This document shows positions 16,173 to 25,314 of a stretch of 64,000 nucleotides of DNA, in pieces. How positions within the stretch are numbered: position 1 is the first letter of the stretch; each line of letters starts with the position of its first letter. The notes beneath the pieces are model-generated. The model did no database searches. It was given only the letters and a program-made list of their open reading frames with translations, and was not told the origin of the DNA. Source of the DNA: CAYQJS01 sp964417895 (GTDB lineage: Bacteria; Chloroflexota; UBA6077; SHYK01); NCBI GenBank assembly GCA_964417895.1, contig CAYQJS010000001.1, forward strand, positions 186,001 through 250,000, given 5' to 3'. Position numbers and translations under genes: made by a program.

Positions 16173-17321
16173 TCACGCCAGTTTGTAAATGCGGACGGCG
16201 TTCTGGTAGAGCATCTTCTTGCGGTCGGTCTCGGGAACACCGCCGAGGCTCCGTTCCACCCACTTCCAGGACTCCGGGTAGGTGGACACGATATGCGGGT
16301 AGTCGGACTCCCACATGATGTTGTCCGCGCTCAACCGGTCGCGCATCGCCGGGCCGGCGACCTCGAACCAGAAATTCACGTACATCTGCCGGCGCACGAT
16401 CTCACTCGGTCGGGTCGGCAGCCCTTGCTTCCATAGCTTGCCGCGCTCCCACTCGTGGTCGCAGGCCGCGATCGCGTAGTAGGCTGCGCCGACCCCCGCT
16501 TCCGCGAAGACGAAGTTCAACCGGGGAAAGCGGTCCGTGATACCGGACAGAATCAGTGTCGGGATGATCTGCGCCGGCCAGAAGCTCGTCCCGGTGGTGT
16601 GGGCGGCGTGATCTGGATGCTGCGAGTGCCCGGACCAGCGTGGAACGCGCAGGATAGGCCCGAGACCACCGGATGCATGGAAGTTGATGGGCAGCTCCAG
16701 ATCCTGGCAGGCGGCCCACAATGGGTCCCAGTACCGATCGCTCACGTGCTTGAGCCCCTTGATCACGGTGCTGGGCTCGCTCAGCATGTTGACGCCGCGG
16801 CAGCCCCGAGCCGCGGCATATTCGACCTCGGCGACGACGGCATCGATTCCGCCCAGTAGAGGGAGCTCGGCCAGCGGGATGTAGCGATCGATCGCGGCTC
16901 GCCAGTCGGCGAGGGCCTCGTTGGCAGCCCGGACGGCGTCGAGCTCGAACGCCGGGTCCCGGTACCGTGAAAAATTGGGCATGTTAAAGAGGACTTCCGC
17001 GTCCACTCCGTCGCTGTCCTGCGCCTCTGCGCGCTCGAACGGGTCGTACACCCGGGCTGGGACCTCCTCCCACCGCTTTGGGTAGATGTTCCGCAACGGG
17101 TTGTCCTCCAGGGCAGCAGGGCAGTTGAACCCACGATCGGCCTCGGGCGTCTGACCGTAGATCTTCCAGCGGTGGACGAGGCGATTCTCGCGCTTGTCCA
17201 TGACCTCGACCATCTGTGGAATGAGGTCGCCCCACTTCGCCCGGGACATGCGATCGGTGTATGTATCAGGGCCCATGATCACGTGCGAGTCAGCGCTTAT
17301 CAGACCGTGCTTGATCTCCAT
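16173..17321 (-). CDS. Amidohydrolase family 2, subtype B (canonical site), pair 1
   Basis: 382 residues from the ATG at 17321, placed after AGAGGGGTGAGTG; the adjacent GTG at 17324 is less likely. The metal site is complete: Asp11-x-His13 (SADSHV), His215 (INFHASGG) and Asp340 in NIMWESDYPH. A subtype-specific feature is RGFNCPAALEDNPLRNIYPKR near residues 63-83. It should be a metal-dependent decarboxylase or hydrolase of an unknown carboxylate. Its partner, the Asn-substituted subtype A gene, follows 195 bases downstream after an inverted repeat. It diverges from the cupin at 17636. Confidence 0.92.
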   Translation of the reverse strand: MEIKHGLISADSHVIMGPDTYTDRMSRAKWGDLIPQMVEVMDKRENRLVHRWKIYGQTPEADRGFNCPAALEDNPLRNIYPKRWEEVPARVYDPFERAEAQDSDGVDAEVLFNMPNFSRYRDPAFELDAVRAANEALADWRAAIDRYIPLAELPLLGGIDAVVAEVEYAAARGCRGVNMLSEPSTVIKGLKHVSDRYWDPLWAACQDLELPINFHASGGLGPILRVPRWSGHSQHPDHAAHTTGTSFWPAQIIPTLILSGITDRFPRLNFVFAEAGVGAAYYAIAACDHEWERGKLWKQGLPTRPSEIVRRQMYVNFWFEVAGPAMRDRLSADNIMWESDYPHIVSTYPESWKWVERSLGGVPETDRKKMLYQNAVRIYKLA

Positions 17322-17465
17322 CACTCACCCCTCTGCGCGGTGCCAGCCCGCCCGCTCTGCTCATGGTGACCCTTCGGCAGGCTCTGTCGAACGACTGGCT
17401 TGCGATTTCCGCGAGTCGAAGCCCGATACCGCGCGCGATTCCAGCCGACCTCTCGCGTCGCGCAC

Positions 17466-17494
17466 AGCCTACGGCTCGACTCGCGCGTTGTCAA
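17466..17494 (-). promoter_or_regulatory. Possible promoter for amidohydrolase pair 1
   Basis: On the minus strand TTGACA (17489-17494) precedes TAGGCT (17466-17471) by 17 bases. The -35 box is perfect, the -10 box weak. It would leave a leader of about 135 bases before 17321. Confidence 0.35.
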
Positions 17495-17497
17495 TTG

Positions 17498-17542
17498 CGA
17501 TGGCGACATCGTGCGCTGGCGACATTGTGTCGATGGCGACAT
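17498..17542. promoter_or_regulatory. Three direct GGCGACAT repeats in a divergent intergenic region
   Basis: CGATGGCGACAT occurs at 17498-17509 and 17531-17542, with a third GGCGACAT at 17518-17525. They sit between the divergent amidohydrolase (17321) and cupin (17636) genes, next to the possible leftward -35 box. Repeats so placed could be an operator, but chance in GC-rich DNA is not excluded. The rest of 17322-17635 holds no gene. Confidence 0.35.
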
Positions 17543-17635
17543 GCGCTGAATAGCGATGATGATCGACACGAAGCTAGCGGCGACGTATCCTGCACTTAGA
17601 AGAGGTGCAGCACCGCATCTCGAGAGGAGGAGATC

Positions 17636-18652
17636 ATGGAGATAGCAGAGGTCACCGACGTAGCGAGCTTTGACCGCTGGCTTGCTGAACGGAACCTCAG
17701 TGGGCTTTGGGGCCGCGAGCGCTCGCCTGAGTTCAAGCCCTGGCTCTGGAAATGGGATGACATCTACACGGCGTTGGTCAAGGCCGGCGAGGTTATCGGG
17801 CTCGATCTCGTGAATCGCAGAGACGTGAACCTGGTCAATCCGACCACGGGAATCGGACGGCCATCCAGGACCGTCTCAGGTACGCTGCAGTACCTGATGC
17901 CCGGCGATGTCGCCCGCGCTCACCGACACAGCGCCGCGACCGCCCGCTGGGTGATCGCTGGGGATGAAGAAGCGTACTCCGTCGTCGAGGGCGAGGCATT
18001 CCCGGTAATGGAGGGCGACCTGCTGGTGGCCCCCAGCATGGCCTGGCATGACCACTTCCATAAAGGACGCCAGCCGACGATCTGGCTGTCTTCGCTGGAC
18101 AACCAGTTCACGCAGCTCACTCACTCGTTCGGAGATAACTACCCTGAGGTGCAGCAGCCGGTAGACAAGCCGGAGGGCTGGTCCGCGCTCACGGCCGCCT
18201 CCACCCGCGCCGCCTCGATTGAGCAGGAGTTCGTGCCACCCCCCTACCGCTACCGCTGGGCCGATACTCACGCAACGCTGATGGCGCTGAAAGCGAGGGA
18301 GGAGAACGACCCGCACGACGGCATTCGAGTGGACTTCAAAAACCTGGTAACCGGCGGCCCGACCTTTCCCACGATGGCGTGCAGCGTTCAGCTCTTGACC
18401 GCCCACGAGGTGACGCGCGCGCACCGCCACAACTCAACGGTGTTGTATCAGGCATTCCGTGGCTCGGGAGTGACGGTCGTCGCTGGCCAGCGATTCGAGT
18501 GGGACCAGGGCGACATCTTCGTCGTGCCGCCGTGGGCGCTCCACCATCATGAGAACGGCCGGGGCGAGGACTCCATCCTCTATTCGATCAGTGACGAGCC
18601 GGTCTGGCGGGCGCTGAATCTCTACCGTGAGGACAATCAGCCGACGGGGTGA
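17636..18652 (+). CDS. Gentisate 1,2-dioxygenase-like bicupin
   Basis: 338 residues with two cupin domains. The first has the iron ligands AHRHSAATARW and WHDHFHK (around residues 98-145), the second AHRHNSTVLYQAFRG and a HHHEN motif. This two-domain layout is that of gentisate, salicylate and 1-hydroxy-2-naphthoate dioxygenases, which cleave an aromatic ring next to its carboxylate using Fe(II). Both metal sites look intact. The start follows AGAGGAGGAGATC. It is the only rightward gene inside the 11-44 kb leftward array, diverging from pair 1 and ending 16 bases into the pair 2 subtype A gene. The exact substrate is unknown. Confidence 0.88.
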   Translation: MEIAEVTDVASFDRWLAERNLSGLWGRERSPEFKPWLWKWDDIYTALVKAGEVIGLDLVNRRDVNLVNPTTGIGRPSRTVSGTLQYLMPGDVARAHRHSAATARWVIAGDEEAYSVVEGEAFPVMEGDLLVAPSMAWHDHFHKGRQPTIWLSSLDNQFTQLTHSFGDNYPEVQQPVDKPEGWSALTAASTRAASIEQEFVPPPYRYRWADTHATLMALKAREENDPHDGIRVDFKNLVTGGPTFPTMACSVQLLTAHEVTRAHRHNSTVLYQAFRGSGVTVVAGQRFEWDQGDIFVVPPWALHHHENGRGEDSILYSISDEPVWRALNLYREDNQPTG

Positions 18653-19791
18653 GTGTCCTCTATCCTGTACAGCTCCGCCGCGTTCGTCCACAGGATACGT
18701 TGCCGGTCCGCGTCGCCAACGCCGGCGAAGGAGCGGCCGATGAATTCCTGGCAGTCGGGCCAGGTGGAGGTGGACAGTGGAAGATTGGCAGCCCACATGA
18801 TGTTGCTGGCCGGCACGAAGGGAATGACGCTGGCCACCGGGTCGTACCAGGACGTGTAGAAGCATTGGCGCTTGAACAGCTCTGAGGGCTTCAGTGGGTA
18901 TTCCGCATCCAGGTACACCCGGTCATGCTCGTACTCGTGGTCGGCAAACTCCCAGGTGTATGTGGAGAGCCCGAGCGCGCTCTCGGCGATCACGACGTGT
19001 AGCCGCGGATGGCGTGGCAGGATCTTAGAGAAAAGCAGGTTCGAAACCGTGTAGACAGTCGCGGCCCCGCTGGTGACGGCGCGCAAGCCGTCGGCCACGG
19101 CCGGGTCGAGGCTCGCGTGTGGCGGGAGTTGCAAGCTCGGCACCGAGCCCGCGTGAAAGCAGATCGGGACGTCCAGCTCCTGGCACGCGGACCAGATCGT
19201 TTCGTACTCGGGCTCGTTGATGTGCGGCACGTCCCGCACCATCATGGGGAGGGGTGGGAACACGACGCCCCGATGGCCACGCCCCACCGCGCGCCGGATC
19301 TCCGCCGTGGCCGCTTCCGCCGAATAGGTCGGCACGATGCATTGAGCTACAAAGCGTGGGCTCGCCGCCGCCCACTCGTCGATGAGCCAATCGTTGTAAG
19401 CCTGCACGCAGGCCAGCTCAAGGTCCGGGTCGTCCAGGCGCGCGAATGTCTCTCCGGCGAAGCCTGCCACAGTGGGATAGAGCACCGAGCAGGCGATCCC
19501 GGCTGCATCCATCGCCTCAAGTCGCTCACGCGGCTGGTAGGCGCCTTTCGGCACTTCTTCCCAGCGCCGTGGTTCGACCGTCCGATCCGCCTGCAAGGCT
19601 CCGGCCACAGCGACCCCGGTGAGCGGAAGCTGCTTGCCGTCCACGACCCAGCGCTCGGTGCCGTCCTTCTGGCGCTCGACGTGCGGAACGCGGTCGTCCC
19701 ACCTTGCTTTCGGCAACCGGTCGGTCCAGACCGTGGGGTGCTCCTGCACGTGGTCGTCGACGCTAATGAATGGAGTAGGGGTCGTACTCAC
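18637..19791 (-). CDS. Amidohydrolase family 2, subtype A (Asp to Asn), pair 2
   Basis: 384 residues from a GTG at 19791 that overlaps the TGA of the upstream canonical partner (GTGA), so translation is coupled. The open frame extends to 20127 but that part is out of frame inside the partner gene. Early motif Asp12-x-His14 (SVDDHVQEHP) and the His of ICFHAGS are present; the late motif is MWAANLPLSTSTW, so Asp is replaced by Asn. Long stretches such as LACVQAYNDWLIDEWAAAS are nearly identical to the pair 1 subtype A protein. The stop overlaps the convergent cupin end. Confidence 0.92.
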   Translation of the reverse strand: MSTTPTPFISVDDHVQEHPTVWTDRLPKARWDDRVPHVERQKDGTERWVVDGKQLPLTGVAVAGALQADRTVEPRRWEEVPKGAYQPRERLEAMDAAGIACSVLYPTVAGFAGETFARLDDPDLELACVQAYNDWLIDEWAAASPRFVAQCIVPTYSAEAATAEIRRAVGRGHRGVVFPPLPMMVRDVPHINEPEYETIWSACQELDVPICFHAGSVPSLQLPPHASLDPAVADGLRAVTSGAATVYTVSNLLFSKILPRHPRLHVVIAESALGLSTYTWEFADHEYEHDRVYLDAEYPLKPSELFKRQCFYTSWYDPVASVIPFVPASNIMWAANLPLSTSTWPDCQEFIGRSFAGVGDADRQRILWTNAAELYRIEDTHPVG

Positions 19792-20942
19792 AGCCCGTAG
19801 AGCCGGACGGCGTTCTCGTACAGCATCTTCTTCCGTTCGACCTCGGGAACTCCCGCGACGCAGCGCTCGACGGCCTTCCACGACTCCGGGTAGGTCGAGA
19901 CGATGTGAGGGTAGTCCGACTCCCACATGATGTTGTCGATGCCGACCCGGTGCCGCAGCTCCATGCCCCCTTCCTCGTACCAGAAGTTCACGAAGACCTG
20001 TCGGTGGACGATGTCGCTGGGCCGCGTCGGCATTCCGTGCTTCCAGAGCTTCCGCCGCTCCCACTCGTGGTCGCAAGCCTCGACCGCGTAGTTGACGTTT
20101 CCGATGCCCTGCTCGGCAAACACCCACGTCATGCCGGGGTAGCGGTCGAGTACTCCCGAGAAGATCAGGTTGGGTAGGATCTGGGATGACATCGCGCTCA
20201 TCGTCGTGGTGTAGGCGGCGTGCGATGGGCCTTGGGCATGGTTCCCCCAGCGCGGCACAGACATGCCGGACTGGCCCAGGCCACCCGAAGCGTGGATGTG
20301 GATCGGCATGCGCGTCTCCTCACACGCGGCCCAGAGCGGATTCCAGTAGGCGTCGCTGATGTGCTTCAGCCCCGGCACGATGGCGCTTGGCTCCGGCAGC
20401 ATGACGACGCCGCGGCAGCCGCGGGCGGCGGACCGCTGTACCTCTGCCACCGCGTCCTCGACGTCGCACAGCACGGGCACCTGGGCCAACGGAACGTAGC
20501 GGTCGCTCACGGCTCGCCAGTCGGCGAGAGCGTCGTTATAGGCTTCGACGCATGCCAGCTCGTATTCTGCATCTCCAAATCCGTAAAACGAAGGCACGTC
20601 GTTCGGGAACAGCACCTCCGCGTCAATTCCGTCGCTATCCAGCGCCTCGAGCCGCTCGTAGGGGTCATAGGCCCGCATCGGGACTTCAGCCCACCGCTTC
20701 GGATAGATGTTCCGTAACGGATTGTTGTCCATTGCCGCCGGGCAGTTGAACCCACGGAACTCGCCGCGCGGCTCCCTAGCGTAGGCTTTCCAGCGGTCCG
20801 CGCGCTCACCCGACTTCAGCGTGACTTCGACCAGGTGTGGGACCTTGTCGCCCCACTTCTCGCGGGACATGCGGTCCGTGAATGCGTTGCGATCAAGGCC
20901 GACGTGCGAATCCGAGCTGATGAGTCCGTATTTGATCTCCAT
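19788..20942 (-). CDS. Amidohydrolase family 2, subtype B (canonical site), pair 2
   Basis: 384 residues from the ATG at 20942 after GAGGAGAGG. It opens MEIKYGLISSDSHVGLD, with the middle His in PIHIHASGGLG and the late Asp in NIMWESDYPHIVSTYP, so the metal site is complete. It shares RGFNCPAAMDNNPLRNIYPK with the pair 1 subtype B protein. The four-base overlap with the Asn-type gene suggests equal production of both chains. A subgroup I binding protein lies 27 bases upstream on the same strand. Confidence 0.93.
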   Translation of the reverse strand: MEIKYGLISSDSHVGLDRNAFTDRMSREKWGDKVPHLVEVTLKSGERADRWKAYAREPRGEFRGFNCPAAMDNNPLRNIYPKRWAEVPMRAYDPYERLEALDSDGIDAEVLFPNDVPSFYGFGDAEYELACVEAYNDALADWRAVSDRYVPLAQVPVLCDVEDAVAEVQRSAARGCRGVVMLPEPSAIVPGLKHISDAYWNPLWAACEETRMPIHIHASGGLGQSGMSVPRWGNHAQGPSHAAYTTTMSAMSSQILPNLIFSGVLDRYPGMTWVFAEQGIGNVNYAVEACDHEWERRKLWKHGMPTRPSDIVHRQVFVNFWYEEGGMELRHRVGIDNIMWESDYPHIVSTYPESWKAVERCVAGVPEVERKKMLYENAVRLYGL

Positions 20943-20969
20943 GACCTCTCCTCACGGGAACCTGTGTCT

Positions 20970-22646
20970 TTACTCCATCCACCACTCGTAGGTGTTGAAC
21001 AGATAGGACGGGTTGCGGGCCTTGCTGTGACCCTTGACGCCCCTGACGTGACTGAGGCCTGCTGCCACGGCCACGTCATAGAGCAGAGGCCCTCTTGGGA
21101 GCTCCGTGGTGATGAAGCGCTCGATGGCGACGAAAAGATCATCTCGATCGGCGCTACTCAGCGAGGCGTTCAGCCGCGACACCAGGGCATCAATCTCCGG
21201 GTGTGAGAAGCTCGAGCTGTTCCGCCCGGTCCAACGGTTCGCCGCTAACGGGTGCTCGGTGCTGGTGAGGACGTAGTAGGCGATGGGCTCGCCGCCAGCA
21301 AGCTCGACGCCCGCGAAGCTCACTGTCGCCTCGCGCTCGGCCCCCGGGGGAACAAGGATCGGCCGAGCGTCGATCCCCACCCGCTTGAAGTAGTCGGCGA
21401 TCGGCGGCACATCCCGGAAGCGGTTCGCACTCGCTGACACCTCCAGATCGAACGATCGCCCGGTGGAATCGTGCAGCATGGAGTCGGCGCCTCTGGCCCA
21501 CCCCGCCTCCGCGAGCAGCGCTTCGGATCGCCGTGGGTCGTACGGATACTTGACGATCACCTGCTCGATCCTCGGCCAGAGGCGATCGCTCGTCGAGAAG
21601 AAGCTATCGGCCGCCTTCGAGAGACCCGATGTAGAAGCGTGAGCTACCGCTTCTCGGTCGATAGCGTGCATCAGCGCGCGTCGGACCCGAATGTCCCGCA
21701 GGGCGGGCTGGTGGTTGGGGACGTCGCGCTGCTGGGGGACGAGCGTGCGGATTTTGGCGGAGTCCACGTAGACGGTCCCGGCGCCCGCGGTCCCCCATTG
21801 CTCGCGCAGCAAGGCTGCGTGGTCCGGAAGGATCTCTTCGGTAAAGTCGATGTCGCCCGCCAGCAACCGACTCACGATGGCGTTTCTGTCGGCTACGACC
21901 TTGAGCTCGATCCGATCGATCTTCGGCTTGCCCAGGAAGAAATCGGGATTGGCGGTGTAGACAACCTGAACCCCGTGATCCCGCTCGCTTACGCGGTAGG
22001 GCCCGGCGCCCACGTACTCGTCGCTGATCCAGAAAGAGCTGGCAATGAAGCTCTGCTTATCGCGGTTGTAGAGCTCCTCCAACAGATGCCGCGGCAGCGG
22101 CAGGAGGTCTCTCTCGGCCGGGAAGCCCGCCTCGAAGTACGGTTGACTCCAGTGGACCGTCACGGTTCGGTCATCCCGCGGCTCGACGCTGCTGATCAAC
22201 CGCTCTGGATCCGCCCATTGATTGGGCACCTCGCGGTCGCGGTAAATGCGGTACGCAAAAACGATGTCATGTGACGTGAGCGGCTCACCGTCGTGCCACT
22301 TGATCCCCGGCCGAAGGGTCAGGATGGTTTGCATCGTGCCGTCGGCGCCAAGGATCCACGTACCGTCCTCCTGGCTGGGGAGCTTCTCGAGGAGGTAGGG
22401 GTGGACGACGGCCCGCTCGTCCGTGCTTGCCAGGAAGGCGTTGATCAACCGGTTGCTCGTTGCGTGCCAGTCCCCGATCCTCATGCTGAACTGTGGTACG
22501 TCATCCGAGACGGCGACCCGCAAAATGCTGGGACGAGCCGAGAGCGAGCTGGTCGCCTCCCCACCGCGTCCGGGCGCCTGCGGCGCACAGGCCGCCAGGA
22601 GCAATGCCGCCCCAAGGGCCGCACTGACGAGCACATGATTCTGCAT
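20970..22646 (-). CDS. Family 5 solute-binding lipoprotein (subgroup I)
   Basis: 558 residues from the ATG at 22646, spaced 9 bases from AAGGAG; the GTG at 22652 is too close to it. The lipobox is LLLAAC with Cys20. Signature parts are IKWHDGEPLTSHDIVFAYRI, PLPRHLLEELYNRDKQSF, IRVRRALMHAIDREAVAHAS and YPYDPRRSEALLAEAGWARG; the end FNTYEWWME is a variant of the WNxHEW tail. It sits between the dihydroxyphthalate-decarboxylase-like gene (13 bases upstream) and amidohydrolase pair 2, implying one transcript from about 28.4 kb down to 18.6 kb is possible. Confidence 0.94.
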   Translation of the reverse strand: MQNHVLVSAALGAALLLAACAPQAPGRGGEATSSLSARPSILRVAVSDDVPQFSMRIGDWHATSNRLINAFLASTDERAVVHPYLLEKLPSQEDGTWILGADGTMQTILTLRPGIKWHDGEPLTSHDIVFAYRIYRDREVPNQWADPERLISSVEPRDDRTVTVHWSQPYFEAGFPAERDLLPLPRHLLEELYNRDKQSFIASSFWISDEYVGAGPYRVSERDHGVQVVYTANPDFFLGKPKIDRIELKVVADRNAIVSRLLAGDIDFTEEILPDHAALLREQWGTAGAGTVYVDSAKIRTLVPQQRDVPNHQPALRDIRVRRALMHAIDREAVAHASTSGLSKAADSFFSTSDRLWPRIEQVIVKYPYDPRRSEALLAEAGWARGADSMLHDSTGRSFDLEVSASANRFRDVPPIADYFKRVGIDARPILVPPGAEREATVSFAGVELAGGEPIAYYVLTSTEHPLAANRWTGRNSSSFSHPEIDALVSRLNASLSSADRDDLFVAIERFITTELPRGPLLYDVAVAAGLSHVRGVKGHSKARNPSYLFNTYEWWME

Positions 22647-22659
22647 TCTCACCGTCTCC

Positions 22660-23607
22660 TTACGCGCCGGGGAGGGCAGCTGCCGCTGGGTGAAATAGCT
22701 CCCGATAGTCCACTCGGTACGGAGTTAGTGCCTGCTCATAGCAGAACTGGGTGAGAGCCTCCAACGTACGCTTGTTGTCCTCGATGTTGTAGGCCCAGTA
22801 GTTCTCGCCCATGACCGCGCGCTGCTCGGCCAGAATGTAGCTGGCCCACGTAATCATGAGATACTCCGGGTCGCCGCCTTCGATGCGGTGGAGCGCTATG
22901 TCCCGTGCCTGGCGATAGGCCTTCAGCAGGGCAAGCGGCGCCTCTGGATACCGCTCGACGAACTCCTGTTTCAGGCTGACGATGTGGCTTATGGGGAAGA
23001 CGCCCGTCGCCTTCCAGTACGCCTGGTTCTCTGTCTTGTAGTCGCCGAAGAGACGGCGCACGCGCGGATCTCTGTTCCTGATGGAAGGCAGCACATTGGG
23101 GTCGATGGCGGCATCGATGGCCCCCTCCGCTAGCATGCTGTCGGTGCTGATGTTGGGTGGCAACGGTTCGGTCCGGATGCCAGGTGGCTTACCCTCCGCG
23201 ATGGGGGTCCGCTCCAACCAGGTGACCTTCGTCAAATCCACTTCGTAGTAATTCTGCAGGGCTCCCTTCGCCCAAACCGCTGCCGGGTTGCCCCAGTACG
23301 AGATCGCGACGCGTTTGCCCTCCAGGTCGCGTGGGTTCTCGATCCCTGCCTTACTGTTGACATAGATGTAGGTCGTACGGAATTTGCGGTTGGGGAAGGC
23401 GGGAATGCAGACCAGTCCGTCTCCCGTCACGAAGTCGCGCACGCGGCCTGAAGCCACGACGTCTCTGGCATCCCAGTCCGGGTCTGGCGCCGCGCCCGGG
23501 AGGATCTGCAGGTCGAACCCCTCGACCTTCACGCTCCCATCGACGAGCGGCCTGTGCGTGTCGATGTCCGGCTCTCTGCAGCTCAGGCGAAGTTTGGGCT
23601 CAGGCAC
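22660..23607 (-). CDS. 4,5-dihydroxyphthalate decarboxylase-like protein (NMT1/PBP fold)
   Basis: 315 residues from a GTG at 23607 after AGGAGGAG. LRLSCREPDIDTHRPLVDGS, VKVEGFDLQILPG, VCIPAFPNRKFRTTYIYVNS and GIENPRDLEGKRVAISYWGN closely follow the order of motifs in Pht5-like 4,5-dihydroxyphthalate decarboxylases, whose fold is that of periplasmic binding proteins. There is no signal peptide, so it should be cytoplasmic. It may be an enzyme acting on an aromatic dicarboxylate or a soluble ligand-binding relative. Its place between two binding-protein genes, near ring-cleaving cupins, supports an aromatic-acid pathway. Confidence 0.8.
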   Translation of the reverse strand: MPEPKLRLSCREPDIDTHRPLVDGSVKVEGFDLQILPGAAPDPDWDARDVVASGRVRDFVTGDGLVCIPAFPNRKFRTTYIYVNSKAGIENPRDLEGKRVAISYWGNPAAVWAKGALQNYYEVDLTKVTWLERTPIAEGKPPGIRTEPLPPNISTDSMLAEGAIDAAIDPNVLPSIRNRDPRVRRLFGDYKTENQAYWKATGVFPISHIVSLKQEFVERYPEAPLALLKAYRQARDIALHRIEGGDPEYLMITWASYILAEQRAVMGENYWAYNIEDNKRTLEALTQFCYEQALTPYRVDYRELFHPAAAALPGA

Positions 23608-23619
23608 TCGCTTCTCCTC

Positions 23620-25314
23620 CTACTGGACCGTCCACTCCACCACGTTGAACAGGTGAGTGGTGCTGTATCCCTGACTTTTGCCTTTGATTCCGTGCACGTT
23701 GTTGCGCGCCGCTCCGGGCTCGACGTTGTAGTACAGCCGAGCCTGGCCAACGCCGGCGGTGAGCACCCGTTCCAGCGCGATCGCCAGGTCGTCCCGCTCC
23801 GTCGGGCGCAGTGCGCTGCTAAACCGCGCGAACAGCGCGTCGTACTCCGCGTCGACCCAACTCGACTCGTTGCTTCCCCGCCAGCTGTTCTGCTCCGAGG
23901 GTAGCTGCAGGCTGGCGTTATCGTGGTACCAGAACGGCGGCTTCGAACGGAACATCACGCCGGGGAAGCTGACGTGGGCTCGGGGGTCGTTGATGCGTAC
24001 GTCGGGGGCGGCGGGGACGAGCCTTGCCTCCGCCCCGGCGCGCTTCCAGTAGTCCTGAACCACGATAGCGTTGCTGCCGGGTGGATTGCTGGTGTCGATC
24101 TCGACGTCGAAGGCCTGACCACCGGCATTCCGGAGCACGCCGTCACCACCTCTCGTCCAGCCGGCTTCGTTGACAAGCTGCTCGGCTCGACGCGGGTCGT
24201 AGGGATACTTCATCGCTGCCGCGTCCATCCGGGTGAAGAGCGGGCGGCTCTGGTGGACGATGGTGTCCGCAGCCAGGGAGAAACCGCTCGTCGCCGCGAG
24301 GGCGAGCGACTCTCGGTCGATTGCGTGGACCAGCGCGCGGCGTACGCGGACGTCCGTCAGCGCCGCCTGGTGGTTGGCCACATCGCGCTGCTGAAAGATC
24401 ATCGTTTCGACCTGCGGGAAATTCAGCAGGACTCTTCCATCGCCGGTGCCCTTCCACTGTTCCTGGAGAACCGCGACCTGCTCGGCGTTAGTCACTTCGG
24501 AGAAATCGATGTCGCCGGCGAGGAGGCGGGCTACCATCGCGTTCCGATCCGGGATGATTGTGTATTCAATGGTCTCAATCCTGGGCTTCCCCAGGATGAA
24601 ATGCGGGTTGGCGGTAAAGGTGATCGTCACGCCGGGATTTCGTTGGCCGATGCGATAGGGACCCGCGCTGACATACTCGTCGCTCGTCCAGAAACCGCTG
24701 CGCGGGAGCGCCTCCTTCTCGCTGAGATAGAGGCCCTCGAGCAAGTGACGGGGTAGGGGTACCAGGTCGCGCTCTTCGGGTTGCCCGGCGAGGAAAAACG
24801 GCTCGGTCCAGTTGATCTCGACCGTTCGGTCGTCACGCGCAACGACACCGCTCATCAGAGCTTCGGCCTGCGCCCGATCGACCGGCAGCTCTCGATCCCG
24901 GTAGAGACGGAACGCGAAGGCGACGTCGTGGGCTGTCAGCGGCTCGCCATCTTGCCACCGCGTGCCGGGCCGCAACGTCCAGATCGTGCGCATCGTGCCG
25001 TCGGGATTGACGACCCAGGAGCCATCGTCCTGGCTTGGGAGCCTCTCGGTGAGGTACGGCTGGACGATTCCCTGGTGATCAGTGCGCGCTAGGAATGCGT
25101 TCACCAGGTAGTTGAACCTGCCCTGGAACCCGCCGAACCGGGAGCCGAACGAGGCCGGCTCCGTCGAGACCCCGACGCGGAGGAGCATGGGCTTCCCATC
25201 GTCAGTGGCCGCCGCACTGCCTCCCCCCGGTGCCGTCGCAGGCGTGGAGCGTGGAGCGCAGGCGGCGAGCGTGACGAGCGCCACGAGGATGAAAAGCGCA
25301 CGCGTTTTGGTCAA
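23620..25314 (-). CDS. Family 5 solute-binding lipoprotein (subgroup I)
   Basis: 564 residues from a TTG at 25314 behind GAGAGGAGAGACG; TTGA overlaps the stop of the upstream cupin, indicating coupling. Lipobox VTLAAC with Cys19. Motifs are TRWQDGEPLTAHDVAFAFRL, PLPRHLLEGLYLSEKE, VRVRRALVHAIDRESLALAA and YPYDPRRAEQLVNEAGWTRG, ending FNVVEWTVQ. The direct overlap with a ring-cleavage-type cupin gene is the tightest link in the window between a surface binding protein and a cytoplasmic enzyme. Confidence 0.94.
   Translation of the reverse strand: MTKTRALFILVALVTLAACAPRSTPATAPGGGSAAATDDGKPMLLRVGVSTEPASFGSRFGGFQGRFNYLVNAFLARTDHQGIVQPYLTERLPSQDDGSWVVNPDGTMRTIWTLRPGTRWQDGEPLTAHDVAFAFRLYRDRELPVDRAQAEALMSGVVARDDRTVEINWTEPFFLAGQPEERDLVPLPRHLLEGLYLSEKEALPRSGFWTSDEYVSAGPYRIGQRNPGVTITFTANPHFILGKPRIETIEYTIIPDRNAMVARLLAGDIDFSEVTNAEQVAVLQEQWKGTGDGRVLLNFPQVETMIFQQRDVANHQAALTDVRVRRALVHAIDRESLALAATSGFSLAADTIVHQSRPLFTRMDAAAMKYPYDPRRAEQLVNEAGWTRGGDGVLRNAGGQAFDVEIDTSNPPGSNAIVVQDYWKRAGAEARLVPAAPDVRINDPRAHVSFPGVMFRSKPPFWYHDNASLQLPSEQNSWRGSNESSWVDAEYDALFARFSSALRPTERDDLAIALERVLTAGVGQARLYYNVEPGAARNNVHGIKGKSQGYSTTHLFNVVEWTVQ

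Noticed and set aside
18637..20127. Single 496-residue amidohydrolase gene
   Set aside because: The N-terminal 110 codons are an out-of-frame reading of the partner gene; the true start is the GTG at 19791 overlapping the partner stop.
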